NCBI GenBank assembly: GCA_037976565.1
Contig: CP137684.1
Location: 23,983,010-24,047,009, forward strand
DNA: 64,000 nucleotides
DNA from: Mesocentrotus franciscanus
Lineage: Eukaryota; Echinodermata; Echinoidea; Camarodonta; Strongylocentrotidae
Reading direction: 5' to 3'
Shown one piece after another: positions 10,068 through 20,542 of this stretch. The notes beneath the pieces were generated by a model that saw nothing but the letters and a program-made list of their open reading frames with translations, ran no database searches and was not told the origin of the DNA. A program made the translations under genes and the position numbers. How positions within the stretch are numbered: the stretch's first letter is position 1; each line of letters starts with the position of its first letter.

Positions 10068-10406
10068 ATAATACTACCTCGCCTGTGGTACATGGGTGGT
10101 ATTGCTTAACTTAGTCCACACTTTTATGGAGTGCCTGTTGCCAACTCATTTACCCTGTACAGATTATTTTAATCCTGCAATGATAAGTGTCCAAAAAAAT
10201 AATTTTGCAATGAAATGGGAAGAAAAAGATAATATGAGAACGAACTGAATTTCAATAAAGTCTTTGGTAGATCATCTTTGTCATGAATATTGAAGGAGTA
10301 AGATGAAACCTAGCATTCCATAGAAGTGTGAACTAAAATTCTTGTTTAGTCTGGACTTAGTCCCGGCTTAACTTATGTGAATACCACCCCATGTTTCTAG
10401 TCTTAC

Positions 10407-10574
10407 CTCCTGTCCCGGTTGTGATCCAGGCGGCTGGATACCTTCCCAAGTGATCTTCAACGCTGCTATTGGATTTGTTTCACTCAATTCCGAGTCTGTC
10501 CTGTTTAGTCTGCTCTTTAAGGCTTGAAGAAGGGATCCTCCGTTGTTACCTGAGAGGTCATAGTCATCTTGAAG
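10407..10574 (-). CDS. NIDO-domain exon 3, left-contig copy
   Basis: A 168-nt phase 0-0 exon with acceptor tttgtctag and donor gtaaga. It encodes LQDDYDLSGNNGGSLLQALK, then SRLNRTDSELSE, then NPIAALKITWEG and a PPGSQPGQE tail. In MUC4 the corresponding part (a Y-x-E/D-Y stretch, then ALKxTW) precedes the NTYQA segment, and the order is kept here. It has one N-glycosylation sequon (NRT). This is the most upstream exon of the gene present on the left contig; its exons 1 and 2 would lie beyond the contig end at 12306. The second copy is at 22999-23166. Confidence 0.9.
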
Positions 10575-10682
10575 CTAGACAAAATAGTTATATATATGTG
10601 AATATAAATAAAGAACTTTCATATTACATTAAAAAAGAATTTTTTTAATGAAATATCACATTCCTATATTTTACACGTTTAC

Positions 10683-11124
10683 ACTTTGAAGGCTTACATG
10701 AAGATGAGCTTAGTGATTGGTTTGCTTACTTTGCTACCAATGTTGGCATCAGGCAAAGTTGTTTGATGTCACCCACCATGTTCAATATATTCTTGGAACA
10801 TATCATGACAGAATCTCTTGAAGGTTTTAATAGAAGGATCAGCCAGCAAAGGTGGATTATGTGTTATCAATCTGAGATGACGATGCCGATGACATCGACC
10901 TAATTGCTGGAACAACATATGTTCCCTTTAATACAAGATTACAAAAAGAAATCTTGGCATGAAAATCAGTGCTGAGAAAAGCAAGACTCTAAAGATGGGT
11001 TCTGGTGAGAATGTAACATTTAAGATTGGAAGAGAACAGCTTTAAACCGTTGATCAATTCAAGTATCTATGGTCAACTATCACAGAGCATGCTAGATCTG
11101 CACAGAAAGTCAAAATCAGATTGC
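10683..11124 (+). pseudogene. non-LTR retrotransposon reverse transcriptase relic
   Basis: Plus-strand reading, with several frame changes, gives GIRQSCLMSPTMFNIFLEHI, then ADDIDLIAG and LGMKISAEKSKTLKMGSGEN, then VDQFKYLWSTIT. These are the palm motifs of an RTE/CR1-like reverse transcriptase (the G-x-R-Q-x-C-x-x-S-P block, the [F/Y]ADD block with the aromatic lost, and the FKYL block). Frameshifts near 10845-10930 and an in-frame stop near 11045 show it is dead. It lies in the gene's intron 2, antisense to the gene. The partner is 22449-22892. Confidence 0.8.
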
Positions 11125-11330
11125 AGTTGCCACATCAAGATTCAAGTTTTCAAGTTTATTTATTTATTTCCACACATCTCAAACAATTTTAACATAATAA
11201 GTGCAAAACATAATACAATTGAAAACACAAGTATACATTTCAGAGATTATAACATCTTAATAACTATATTATACAACATAGCCTGTATCATAAAATGATG
11301 AAAGAGAAAAAAATATTCTTGTTTGCTTCA
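11125..11330 (-). mobile_element. possible 3' end of another retroelement
   Basis: On the minus strand this ends in ggaaataaataaataaactt followed by gaaaacttgaa, a simple A-rich tail of the kind found at LINE or SINE 3' ends, abutting the reverse transcriptase relic. Its body may extend upstream to about 11900. No coding motif is seen, so the class is uncertain. Confidence 0.4.
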
Positions 11331-11522
11331 AGCTCAAGAGCAAGTGTGGGGGGACCCAAAAGAGAAGCGAAGCTTGTAATACTATAGGTCCCTTTAAATA
11401 ACTTACTTACAAATTTATAAGAAAGTGTGACAAATGAAAGAGAGAGAGAGAGATAGAGTAGAGAATGAAGAAGGGAGCGAAATTAGGATGATAAGCAGTT
11501 AATTAGAACGGGAAAAAAGGGT

Positions 11523-11542
11523 CCAACTAAAATTTTAGTTGG
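11523..11542. repeat. perfect 20-bp palindrome
   Basis: ccaactaaaattttagttgg equals its own reverse complement. It is kept unchanged in the partner segment at 22030-22049. Confidence 0.85.
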
Positions 11543-12050
11543 AAAAAGAGATAGATAGGGATAGATAGGGATAGATTGGAGAGGATATTATTACAGAGAG
11601 AAGCATAGTAAAGAAGGGAAAGAGAGAGAATCACAATCTATTACATCCATGAAAAACATTTTTGGTTATAAATACAAGCTACATCATATTCTGGAATATC
11701 ACAAAAAATACTCAAATCAAAAATATACAAATAGCATTTCCCTTTGCAAGTCTGTAACCAATGACTTTTCGTCAATTGCAGTGCATGCCAATCTGACATC
11801 GAATTTCGAGGATGCGATATCTCCAGAATTATTTTACTATAAATTTTGTATTTGCACCAATTTATATTCAAAAACTTTGTATAAAATATGAGATATCAGT
11901 GATACAATATCACATTTCTTTGTATTAAAAAAATAAATCTGTATACTTTGGTCACCCCACCATACACGTATATCCTTATTAGTTGTTGCTTTAACGCTGC
12001 AAAGTCTTCTCAGTGAGCCCCCTCCCGGAATAGACCGGGCAGAGTTTCAC

Positions 12051-12158
12051 AAAACTGTCATAAGTACAATTAAGTTCACCGACATCCAAATGAAACGTGA
12101 GTATTTATAGCACATGTTTCAGTGGGATGTCGTTGAATTTGTCCTTATGACGGTTTCG
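12051..12158. mobile_element. hairpin MITE near the contig end
   Basis: Arms of about 45 bases (aaactgtcataagtacaatt and the complement of ttgtccttatgacggttt) are separated by a short AT-rich loop. The partner is 21414-21522. Confidence 0.75.
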
Positions 12159-12306
12159 TATTACCTGTTTACTAATTTTATTCTTACTCTTTGAACAAAA
12201 GTTGCTCTTATAACCTACTCAGTTGCTTGCTTTATGCTAACAGTTATAGCAGTAACTATAAATGCAAAGAAGACATTCATAGACATAGGCCTACCAGTGG
12301 CGGATC

Positions 12307-12806
12307 NNNNNNNNNNNNNNNNNNNNNNNNNNNNNNNNNNNNNNNNNNNNNNNNNNNNNNNNNNNNNNNNNNNNNNNNNNNNNNNNNNNNNNNNNNNNNN
12401 NNNNNNNNNNNNNNNNNNNNNNNNNNNNNNNNNNNNNNNNNNNNNNNNNNNNNNNNNNNNNNNNNNNNNNNNNNNNNNNNNNNNNNNNNNNNNNNNNNNN
12501 NNNNNNNNNNNNNNNNNNNNNNNNNNNNNNNNNNNNNNNNNNNNNNNNNNNNNNNNNNNNNNNNNNNNNNNNNNNNNNNNNNNNNNNNNNNNNNNNNNNN
12601 NNNNNNNNNNNNNNNNNNNNNNNNNNNNNNNNNNNNNNNNNNNNNNNNNNNNNNNNNNNNNNNNNNNNNNNNNNNNNNNNNNNNNNNNNNNNNNNNNNNN
12701 NNNNNNNNNNNNNNNNNNNNNNNNNNNNNNNNNNNNNNNNNNNNNNNNNNNNNNNNNNNNNNNNNNNNNNNNNNNNNNNNNNNNNNNNNNNNNNNNNNNN
12801 NNNNNN
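12307..12806. other. assembly gap of 500 N
   Basis: Exactly 500 N, the same length as the second gap, so it is a scaffolding placeholder and not a measured distance. Open frames that run through the N stretch are meaningless. Confidence 0.99.
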
Positions 12807-12970
12807 TTACTAGTATTAATCATAATGATCATAGCGATTCAACTCATTGCGCTGAGGTGTCGATTTTCACAATCAATTCACCCCCAAATGAAAGAAATTT
12901 GCTTTAGTGACCCTGTTAGTCTGGCAGGGGCATACTAAGTTTTGTGAGACGATGAGATTTTTTTTTCAAA
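12807..12970 (+). repeat. diverged relic of the EGF-array intron unit
   Basis: Plus-strand text here (tgaaagaaatttgctttagt, then gtctggcaggggcatactaa, then gttttgtgagacgatgagat) matches the reverse complement of the intron in every array unit at 31275-64000, with many substitutions. It contains no EGF exon. Its orientation relative to the plus-strand NIDO exons is the same as that of the array intron relative to the EGF exons. It therefore looks like the last, decayed edge of the array, just upstream of NIDO exon 1. Confidence 0.8.
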
Positions 12971-13199
12971 AATATATTTCTGACTTACCACGATGAAAAT
13001 ATAAAGCCTATAATCATATTCAACTAACGACTTTGATCTTGACCTATTATCCCCAAAATGTAATTTAACTATCTTCCTTTAGTAGTGTTGTCACCATCTT
13101 TAGATATTTCGATAGCATGGCTTAAATAATCAGGCGCGGATCAAGGATGAATTAGGGGGGGGGGGCCAAATTTGAAATTATGCCAGCCAAATATTGGTA

Positions 13200-14490
13200 C
13201 GTAATGGTGACCAGCAGTGGCGTAATGAGCAAAATTTTGTTTTTCTTTTCAAAGTGGGTGGGGTCGGGAGGCTAAAGTATTCACGATCAGGTAGAGCGTA
13301 GCATAAATTGGCGTGGGGTCTTGGGGTAAAGCCCCGGCGGCAAGCTCAGGGGTTTGAGGCGTTTAATTACGGTCAGATGAGCATATTTTGATACCTTATT
13401 TGTGACACTGGCAGGACACTAATTTGCATGGGGTCCAGGGGCTGAGCCCCCTGAAACTAAGGGATTTGAGGCATTTTATAACGGTCAGATTAGCATTCAG
13501 GGACCCGTCTTAGATCCCTTTTTGTGGTCGAGGGGGCGGAGCCCCAGAAAGCTCAAGGGTTTTAGGCATTAAATTACGGTCAGATGAGCATCTAGGTGCC
13601 CACTTTAGGGCGCTAGGTGGGGTCCAGGGGGCATAGCCCCCGGAAGCTTAGGGGTTTTAGGCAATGTAATTACGGTCAGATGAGCATATTTTTATACCTT
13701 ATTTGTGACACTGTCAGGTGACGAATTGGCGTGGGGTTCAGGGTGGAGCCCCCGGAAGCTCAGGGGTTTTAGGCAATACATTGCGGTCATATTAACATCT
13801 AGGGGCCGCCTGAGGGCCATTGGTTGGGTTCAGGGGGCAGAGCCCTCGGAAGCTGATGGGTTTGAGGCGTTTAATTATGGTCAGATGAGCATATTTTGAT
13901 ACCTTATTTGTGACACTGGCAGGACACTAATTTGGTGGGGTCCAAGGGGCTGAGCCCCTGAAACTCAGGGATTCGAGGCATTTTATAACGGTCAGATAAG
14001 CATTCAGGGACCCGTCTTAGGCCCCCTGGTGGGGTCGAGTGGGTGGAGCCGCCGGAAGCTCAGGGGTTTTAGGCATTAAATTACAGTCAGATGAGCATAT
14101 TTTGATACCTTATTTGTGACACTGGCAGGGACCAGGGGGCGGAGCCCCCAGAAGCTCAGGGGTTTTAGGCATTAAATTACCGTCAAATGAGCATCTAGGT
14201 GCCCACTTTAGGGCCCTAGGCGTGGACCAGGGGGCATAGCCCCCGGAAGCTCAGGGGTTTTAGGCAATAAATTACGGTCAGATAAGAATCTAGGATTGGT
14301 TGGGTTCAGGGGGCCGAGCCCTCGGAAGCTCAGGGGTTTTAGGCGTTTAATTACGGTGAGATGAGCATATTTTGTGACACTGGCAGGACACTAATTTCCG
14401 TGGGGTCAGGGGCGGAGCCCCCAGAAGCTCAGGGGTTTTAGGTATTAAATTTACCGTCAAATGAGCTTCCATGGGCCCGCCTTAGGGCAC
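13200..14490. repeat. tandem repeat array, about 100-bp units
   Basis: About twelve degenerate units with the core gaagctcaggggttttaggc, then aaattacggtcagatgagca, each with a small palindrome of the type gggggcggagccccc. Linkers alternate between three kinds (atattttgataccttatttg, catctaggtgcccac, cattcagggacccgtc), giving a larger period of about 500 bases between 13370 and 13877. A stray unit recurs near 15280-15330. Open frames here are repeat translations. Confidence 0.85.
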
Positions 14491-14510
14491 TAGGTAGAAT
14501 CCAGGGGGCA

Positions 14511-14800
14511 GCGAAGCGCGGAAGCATTGACGTTTCCTTAAATTATGAGAGAAAGCAGACGATTCGTTGTATTGTTCTCGACTCCTAATCCTTATCTGAA
14601 TTCAGTTTTTCCCCCTCCCGCGCGAAGCGCGGAAGCTTTGACGTTTTATTAAAATACTAGAGAAAGAAGACGATTCGTTGTGCCGTTCTCGACTCTTAAC
14701 CCTAATTGTCTGAATTCAGTTTTCCCCCTCACGCGCGAAGCGCGGAAGCATTGACGTTTCCTTAAATTGATATAGTACACGAGGATCGAGCAAGAATACC
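14511..14800. repeat. three tandem copies of a cgcgaagcgcggaagc unit
   Basis: Copies start near 14511, 14622 and 14735. Each begins with gcgaagcgcggaagc, then a ttgacgttt segment and agaaag-gacgattcgttg text, with a period of about 112 bases. They directly follow the preceding G-rich array and may be its decayed edge. Confidence 0.8.
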
Positions 14801-14854
14801 GACACAGCTGACCCGACACAGCAACATATTTATGCGTGTCTTTCTTGCTCCCTC

Positions 14855-15190
14855 GACGAGACGACTCCACCAACAGCCCCCCTTTCTTTTACTCCTACCC
14901 CTCCTCTCTCAGACTTTTACCTCCCCTCTCTCTCTCCTCTCTTTCATCCCCCGTTTCTTTTGTTTCCTTTTTCTCTTTTTTTTTCTCCTTTTCTCCTTTT
15001 CTTTCTTTTCTTTTTTTCCTCTCCTCCCTCTTTTTTTCTTTTTTCTCCTTCTTTTCGTTTCTTCTCTTTCCTTTCTTTTCCTTTCTTTCCTTTCTTTTTC
15101 TTTCTTTCCTTTCTTTTCCTTTTCTTTTTTTCTTTCTTTCCCTTTCCCTCTCTTTTTTCCCTCCCCCTTTTCTCTTTTTTTCCGACGGCA
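14855..15190. repeat. long polypyrimidine tract (CTTTT)n
   Basis: About 330 bases of almost pure C and T on the plus strand, possible triplex-forming DNA. The overlapping open frames (Phe/Ser/Leu-rich forward, Lys/Arg/Glu-rich reverse) are consequences of composition. Confidence 0.9.
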
Positions 15191-15689
15191 GCGCAATTTT
15201 ACCGACAATATCCTGACAGGTGGGGGGTGTCGCACCCCCACACCCCCCTCCCTTTAGAGACGCCCCTGAGCTCAGCGGTTCTAGTCATTTAATCACGCTC
15301 AGATGAGCATATTTTGATACCTCATTATTTTGTGACACTGACAAGTCACTATTCTTTCTTTTTTTCTCTCTTTTTTTCTATTTCTCTTTAATATACTTTT
15401 TCCCAAAAAATTGGGGGAGCTCGAGGCCCCAAGCCCTGCCGTTCCGCGGGCCCTGACATGTAGGCCTCTATTAATTAGCATATTTCTCGCCTGACTGTAA
15501 ATTTAGGAATTTGTCATTTTCCAACAAACGCAAAAAAAATATAATTTACAAAAAAGTGAGGAAAAATCTCGGAAAATGACGTCATTTTAGCAACATTTGT
15601 AAATCGCCGGTATCGAATTTCATTGGGGGAGGCTTGGGGGCATTTGAGGCCCCCGATTCACAACTTGTTGGCAGGAAAATTGCAACTGA

Positions 15690-15965
15690 TATCCCCCTTC
15701 TTTTCTTTTCTTCTTCCTCTTTTTTATTTCCCTTTATCTCCTCTTTTCTTTTTTTCTTTCCCTTTCCTTCCTTCTCTTATTTTTTTATGGGGAGGCAACA
15801 GCCTGGGAAGCAAGGCCTTTTGCCCCCACCCCCCCCCCCCACCGATCTCCTTCTTCCCTCCTCTTCTTTTCTTCTTCCTCTTCTTTCTTTCCCTTCAAGT
15901 CTCTCTTCTTTCCCTTTCTCTTCTTTTTCTCTCTCTCTCCCCTCTCTCTCTCTTTTTTACGGGGG
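15690..15965. repeat. second polypyrimidine tract
   Basis: C/T-rich run interrupted at 15785-15845 by a G-rich patch and a run of about twelve C. It ends in a run of G. There is no coding content. Confidence 0.85.
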
Positions 15966-16009
15966 GGGGGCAAGGCCCGCTCGGCCCCCCTGGATCCGCG
16001 CCTGTAAAT

Positions 16010-16300
16010 AATTGACCTCTGTGACCTGGGAATTATTTATTTACCCCTAATCACACTAGACGTTTTCCTATTGTGATACATATTATCAAAAAGTTTGAGC
16101 CTCGTATCTCAGTCTGGTGGTTCTTGCGATATCGCGATAACAATATCTGAAATTTCAAACGTTGACCTCTGTGACCTGTGACCTTGTTACTCAACAATCT
16201 ATTAGATTGTCTTTCTATGGTGATACATAGTATCATCTAGTTTAAAGTTCATATCTCAAGTGGTTCTTGAGATATGGCGATAACGAGAAAGCGGGACGGA
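16010..16300. repeat. two diverged tandem copies of a tgacctctgtgacct unit
   Basis: Two copies of about 145 bases start near 16013 and 16164 with ttgacctctgtgacct. They share tgatacata-tatca and atctca-gtggttcttg, then gatat-gcgataac. Probably a fragment of a dispersed repeat. The rest of the intron to exon 1 (16301-17009) shows nothing I can name. Confidence 0.65.
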
Positions 16301-17009
16301 CAACCCCCCAAAAAATAATCCTTTCGGCACCATTTTCACTAGGCGTAGGCATAACTATCACTGAGCCACACGTGTCATAGTTCACTTACCAAAACCATTC
16401 TAATGAAATTGTTTAGCAATGAACAATGCTTTATATTCAAACATCAGCATTCTTTTATCCATCGCTTATTGTCTTTGGGTCAGATTTTTTTTTTGGGTTA
16501 CGGTAATTAGTGTTTGTTTTTACCCGCAATAATAGTCTCTCTTTGTGCGAATTAACCTATTTAACATGAAACTCATTTGTTATCAATCTTACACTGATTC
16601 CTACTTGAGATAAATTTCTTGTTAAAGATCTGGGATTTTCGTTGCATAGATCAAATATTTCCTTTCCTAATTCTTCATTATTGGATTTCTCCACTCTTGT
16701 TGTGGGTGCAGAATAGGTTTACCTATCGTACCTAGCTTGAAGGCATTGCATGATACATGGGGATGAATACACCCTCAACTTGAGCTTGGATAGATTATTA
16801 TTATGAACTCATTTTCAAGCATCATTTGCATATGAGCATGTACCTGTTGGAAGACTATAACCTGGTTTATTTGCAGTAAAATGTACCAAGGCATGTTTAT
16901 CATCGTATTGCTCGTTAATGCCTTTATACATCAAATTTTTGAGTATTTTCACTTGTTCTATTTTTTTCTCCACTTTTTCTTCAATTGTTTTACTTTTTTA
17001 TTTTCATAG

Positions 17010-17143
17010 AGATTATCTACTTGGATTATGGAGCAGAAATTGATGAACAGGTTACTTTCCAATCTAACTCACTGGCTTGGGGATGTGTTGACATCAAGTC
17101 ATGTATTCCGATTGGCGATGGGCATCTATACACAACTATACGG
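17010..17143 (+). CDS. NIDO-region exon 1, MUC4-like gene
   Basis: A 134-nt exon with acceptor ttttcatag and donor gtaggt, phases 1-0. It encodes IIYLDYGAEIDEQVTFQSNS, then LAWGCVDIKSCIPIGDGHLY and TTIR. The YGAEID segment matches the start of the NIDO region in MUC4-type proteins, where a [FL]xYG-[AP]-x-x-[GD]-D motif stands. It enters in phase 1, exactly the phase in which every EGF exon of the array ends, so direct splicing from an EGF exon would give CET-K-IIYLDYG. It occurs only on the middle contig. The alternative, that a different exon precedes it, cannot be excluded. Confidence 0.85.
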
Positions 17144-17157
17144 GTAGGTTTATTGTT

Positions 17158-17267
17158 ATTGATGTTATTATTATTTTTACTACTACTTCTACTACTACTA
17201 CTACTACTACTACTACCACTAGTAGTAGTACTACTACTACTACTACAACTACTACTACTACTACCAC

Positions 17268-17309
<42 letters not shown>

Positions 17310-17322
17310 GAGTAGTAGTAGT
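17158..17322. repeat. (CTA)n and (TAG)n microsatellite, self-complementary
   Basis: Blocks of ctactacta alternate with blocks of tagtagtag. Since these are reverse complements, the tract can form large hairpins. It begins only about 15 bases after the donor of exon 1. Confidence 0.9.
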
Positions 17323-18192
17323 AGTATTGATGATTTGGTGTATCAATCCCTGTGAATTAGGGAAATGTCGGTGACCCCTGGATCTCTCCTCCCTGTTAAA
17401 CTGATTGCGATGAGCAGGTGGACCACCACACCGGGGTTTTCCCCTCCTTTTATGCGAATAGTGCAGTACGTGTGATTTTAATTTGCAAACATGTACATGA
17501 ATTAATCTAAACACTGAAGAATATGACCTGTTTAGCCTTCGAAACGAAAGGGCATAGCTTATAGTCTTGATCTTACCATCATCATGAGCAACGTTTCGCC
17601 GTTGGGATATGATTAATATTTATTGAGTATTTATTCATTTGTCCCTCTTCTGGTAAGATGAACGTAAAGATAAAACGCACATTATTAATCATAATATACA
17701 TGTTTACCGCATATGATTAGATTACTCTTCTGGTTAGTCTAAACTGCTGCAGGCATGGCAGCTTATATAGCGAAAAAATTGACCGCGCCTAGTTTTACTT
17801 GCACGGACATGGCAAGTACGCAGTAGATGAGCACAAAGTTAAACAATAAATACGCACATTGAGGCACGCACACGACTCTTCAAATCGATACATTTTTACA
17901 TTTTGAAAAAGATTCATGTTTATATATATATCTCTCTCATTTGGTGGATCCACACGGGGCATGTGGTATAAAGATCTCATATTGACTGATGATTTTTCAG
18001 GTTAACCATTCATCCTCTGTGACCTGGACTCTGTGCCCGTCGACTTCGTCTCGGGGCACATTATAGTTTTTGAGATCGCCTTGGGAAATAGTTTTAACCA
18101 TCTCCCTTAAAGCATCTGTATAATATAACATTATCCACGATTGCTCAGAATCTTGAACCAAATATCTTTTTGATTATCCTATGTACATGTAG
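17323..18192 (+). other. intron 1, remainder
   Basis: AT-rich intronic sequence between the microsatellite and exon 2. I see no further feature. Confidence 0.6.
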
Positions 18193-18363
18193 TTCACAGC
18201 TACTGGCATGATCGAGTTCTCCAACATCAAATGTTCGATAGATAAGCCTCTGACTCAGTATACAAACCCATCTCTCTTCACTACAACTGATGGAGATGCG
18301 TCAATTGCTGTCCTAGGAGCTGCAGTGGACCTTAGCATTGGTGATCCAAAACTATTTTATCAG
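18193..18363 (+). CDS. NIDO-region exon 2, MUC4-like gene
   Basis: A 171-nt phase 0-0 exon with acceptor tacatgtag and donor gtatga. It encodes FTATGMIEFSNIKCSIDKPL, then TQYTNPSLFTTTDGDASIAV and LGAAVDLSIGDPKLFYQ. The FTxxGxIxF segment corresponds to the strand that follows the YGA motif in NIDO proteins, and FYQ joins in frame to LQDDYD of exon 3. Acceptor choice: an internal cacag three codons downstream is also possible, but the upstream site keeps the FTATG strand. Confidence 0.85.
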
Positions 18364-18971
18364 GTATGATTTGAGTTAATATTAAAGTGGACAAAAAATG
18401 GGTACAGATAGAATGTAAAAAATCAATCTCACAAATTTTCCGGTATTCTATGGGCTAATGGATAAGAAGTTATGAAGAAAATAAAGAATAACATAAAACT
18501 GCTCACACGGAACCCTAGTCGGACTTGGACTGCGTGCGAGAGCGTCACTTGAATATAAGCTGAGAGTGTATGTTAAACTCGCAAAATCTCTTTACAGGAG
18601 TAATGTTGAGGGCTCGTATTTTGAATACTACATAACGAAATGAAACCACTTATATACGGAACAAATATTCTATTAATAGCTGGTACACTTTAAGATATTC
18701 TTACTTTCCTGTGAAGCAAAATCAATTCGTTATATCATACTTGTGAAAAAGTATATTAGATCGTCGGTCCTAATTTGATATGTCAATTGCTGGGGCCATA
18801 ATGTTGATGATCACGATAACACTGATAATAATGAGTGATGATTATGAGAAAAACGATGATATTGATGATGTATTGAATGTTATTACAACGCTTTAGCTAG
18901 TGTCACAATGTGAAAATAAATCATTTATAATTATTTTGTTAATGACATGTGAACAATGTCTTGACAGTAAC

Positions 18972-19098
18972 CCTATTTATGGTAATTTATGCAATTAAGG
19001 TCATAAAATTCACATTTTACCCATAAATCATATATTCTTCATATTTAAAAATTCGTTTTCACTACATATATCCTTTAGACCATTTGGAATAATAATAC
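18972..19098. repeat. inverted partial copy of the 19788-20542 element
   Basis: This stretch (tatggtaatttatgcaatta to tagaccatttggaataataa) is the reverse complement, with substitutions, of 20231-20366 inside the TIR element. It is probably a truncated second copy in opposite orientation. Confidence 0.7.
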
Positions 19099-19141
19099 AA
19101 CAAAAACATTTGGAAGAGCCAGGTTATTCATATGGCTCGGT

Positions 19142-19276
19142 GTAAAAATGTCAGAGGTAAAAATGTCAGAGGAAAAAATGTCAGAGGTAAAAATGTCAGA
19201 GGTAAAAATGTCGGAGGTAAAAATGTCAGAGATACAAAAAAATGTCAGGTACAAACAAAAATGTAGGGGTAAAAAC
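19142..19276. repeat. 15-bp minisatellite gtaaaaatgtcagag
   Basis: Six clear copies to about 19232 and then degenerate ones. Because the unit is 15 bases it stays open as repeats of MSEVK, but it lies in an intron and has no splice context, so it is not called as coding. Confidence 0.85.
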
Positions 19277-19787
19277 TGGTGCCGTCATAATATCTCAGCA
19301 CTTTATCATACAAAATGTCGAGACGTAATAGCTACTGGGCTAGTCTATTATATTTTATAAATGACTGTGTATTGTACTTCGTACATGTCCTGAGGATAAT
19401 ACAATGTGGAAAATAAATTTGAAACTTATATTTTGTGATCAGGTTTGCATATATTAATTTCCATCATTTTTCGATATTTTAAATTGGTTGATGTTTTAAT
19501 ATTTATTTGGTTTTGAGAAAGTAGGCCTAAGTACATAGAATATTAAGATTAAATGAGATAAAACAGGGAATCACTTATAAAGATCGCACAGATATTCCAC
19601 AAATTCAGTAATTAGACCCATCTTCATGTCCATCCCAGCAAAGACTGTTATGACAAGAAAACGTTAATACGGATGCTTTGTCTCCCTCATCAAAACTTTA
19701 TTACAAAAGTTTAACAAACAATATCAAAGCTTCGCTTGAAGAATGTCAGATAGTTAGCCTACAAGTGGTAAACGTTGAGACATATCT

Positions 19788-20542
19788 ACCCTAATAAGGC
19801 CGGGGGGTCCATCATGCCCCCTCTGCGATTTTTCTGATTGTTCGGGAACGCATACGGATGACGCCCCGCCGCTTCATGACTTTATTCTTTCGAGTCTTGC
19901 GCATCTTTTCAAACAATTTTTTGAAAATCGGACCTACCGTTACAAAGTCACGTGACCTTTGTTTTTACATGTCGGCCCGAAAATCGCTCATTTTCGTGAT
20001 TTGTGTACAAAACATATTGAAATATCATTTTTCCTAAAAAGAGATAAAACATCGGTTATTTGGTCTTGTTTAAAGTTTAGGTGTTTGTTTTGGGGGTCAA
20101 AATAGTTGAATTATAGTTAGAAATGAAATAAAACAACAAAAACAAAAGAATACATAAGTTAAAAAAACAATGAAATACATAAGAAATTATCAAAACAAGA
20201 GATAACATAAGGAATAACCTAGCTTTCCAAAAAAAAAATCGTATTATCATTCCAAATGGTCTAACAAATATATGTAGTGGAAAAGAAAGCTTAAATATGA
20301 AGAATATATGATTTAGGGTAAAAATATGAATTTTTAAACCTTATTTGCATAATTACCATAAATGTGCAAATGAGTAATTTAAAAAAAAAAAATGAAATTG
20401 CTATAGTATTCTATACACTTCACTTGACTTGCATGCAAATTTTCGCGGCGATCGGCCATTTCACGGCCGAGATCTTAGGGGGGGGGGAGCCATAATGCCC
20501 CCGGCCGTATTAAGAACTCAAATAGCCCGGCCTTATTAGGGT
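19788..20542. mobile_element. 755-bp nonautonomous TIR element
   Basis: The ends are accctaataaggccggg and its exact complement cccggccttattagggt. Just inside, both ends carry a second matching motif (ccatcatgcccc and ataatgcccccgg). No transposase frame is present. No certain target duplication was found. Confidence 0.75.

Larger units (their letters stand above)
2778..12306. repeat. left arm of 9.5-kb inverted duplication
   Basis: This segment is the reverse complement of 21267-30774 throughout, including exons, SINE, hairpins and minisatellites, with small indels and substitutions. Base 12306 (end of the left contig) pairs with 21267, and about 2778 pairs with 30774 (end of the middle contig). 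Both overlap ends therefore coincide with contig ends, which fits an unmerged assembly overlap or two haplotypes better than a biological inverted repeat. Confidence 0.9.

Noticed and set aside
12191..12938. Open frames of more than 200 residues across 12307-12806 and 30775-31274.
   Set aside because: They consist of N.
14832..16015. Phe/Ser/Leu-rich and Lys/Glu-rich open frames.
   Set aside because: Composition artefacts of polypyrimidine tracts.
16985..17514. Leu/Val-rich and Thr/Ser-rich long frames around 17158-17322.
   Set aside because: Translations of a trinucleotide microsatellite; only 17010-17143 has splice-site and phase support.
19148..19360. MSEVK-repeat small protein.
   Set aside because: It is a 15-base minisatellite that happens to stay in frame, within an intron, with no other support.
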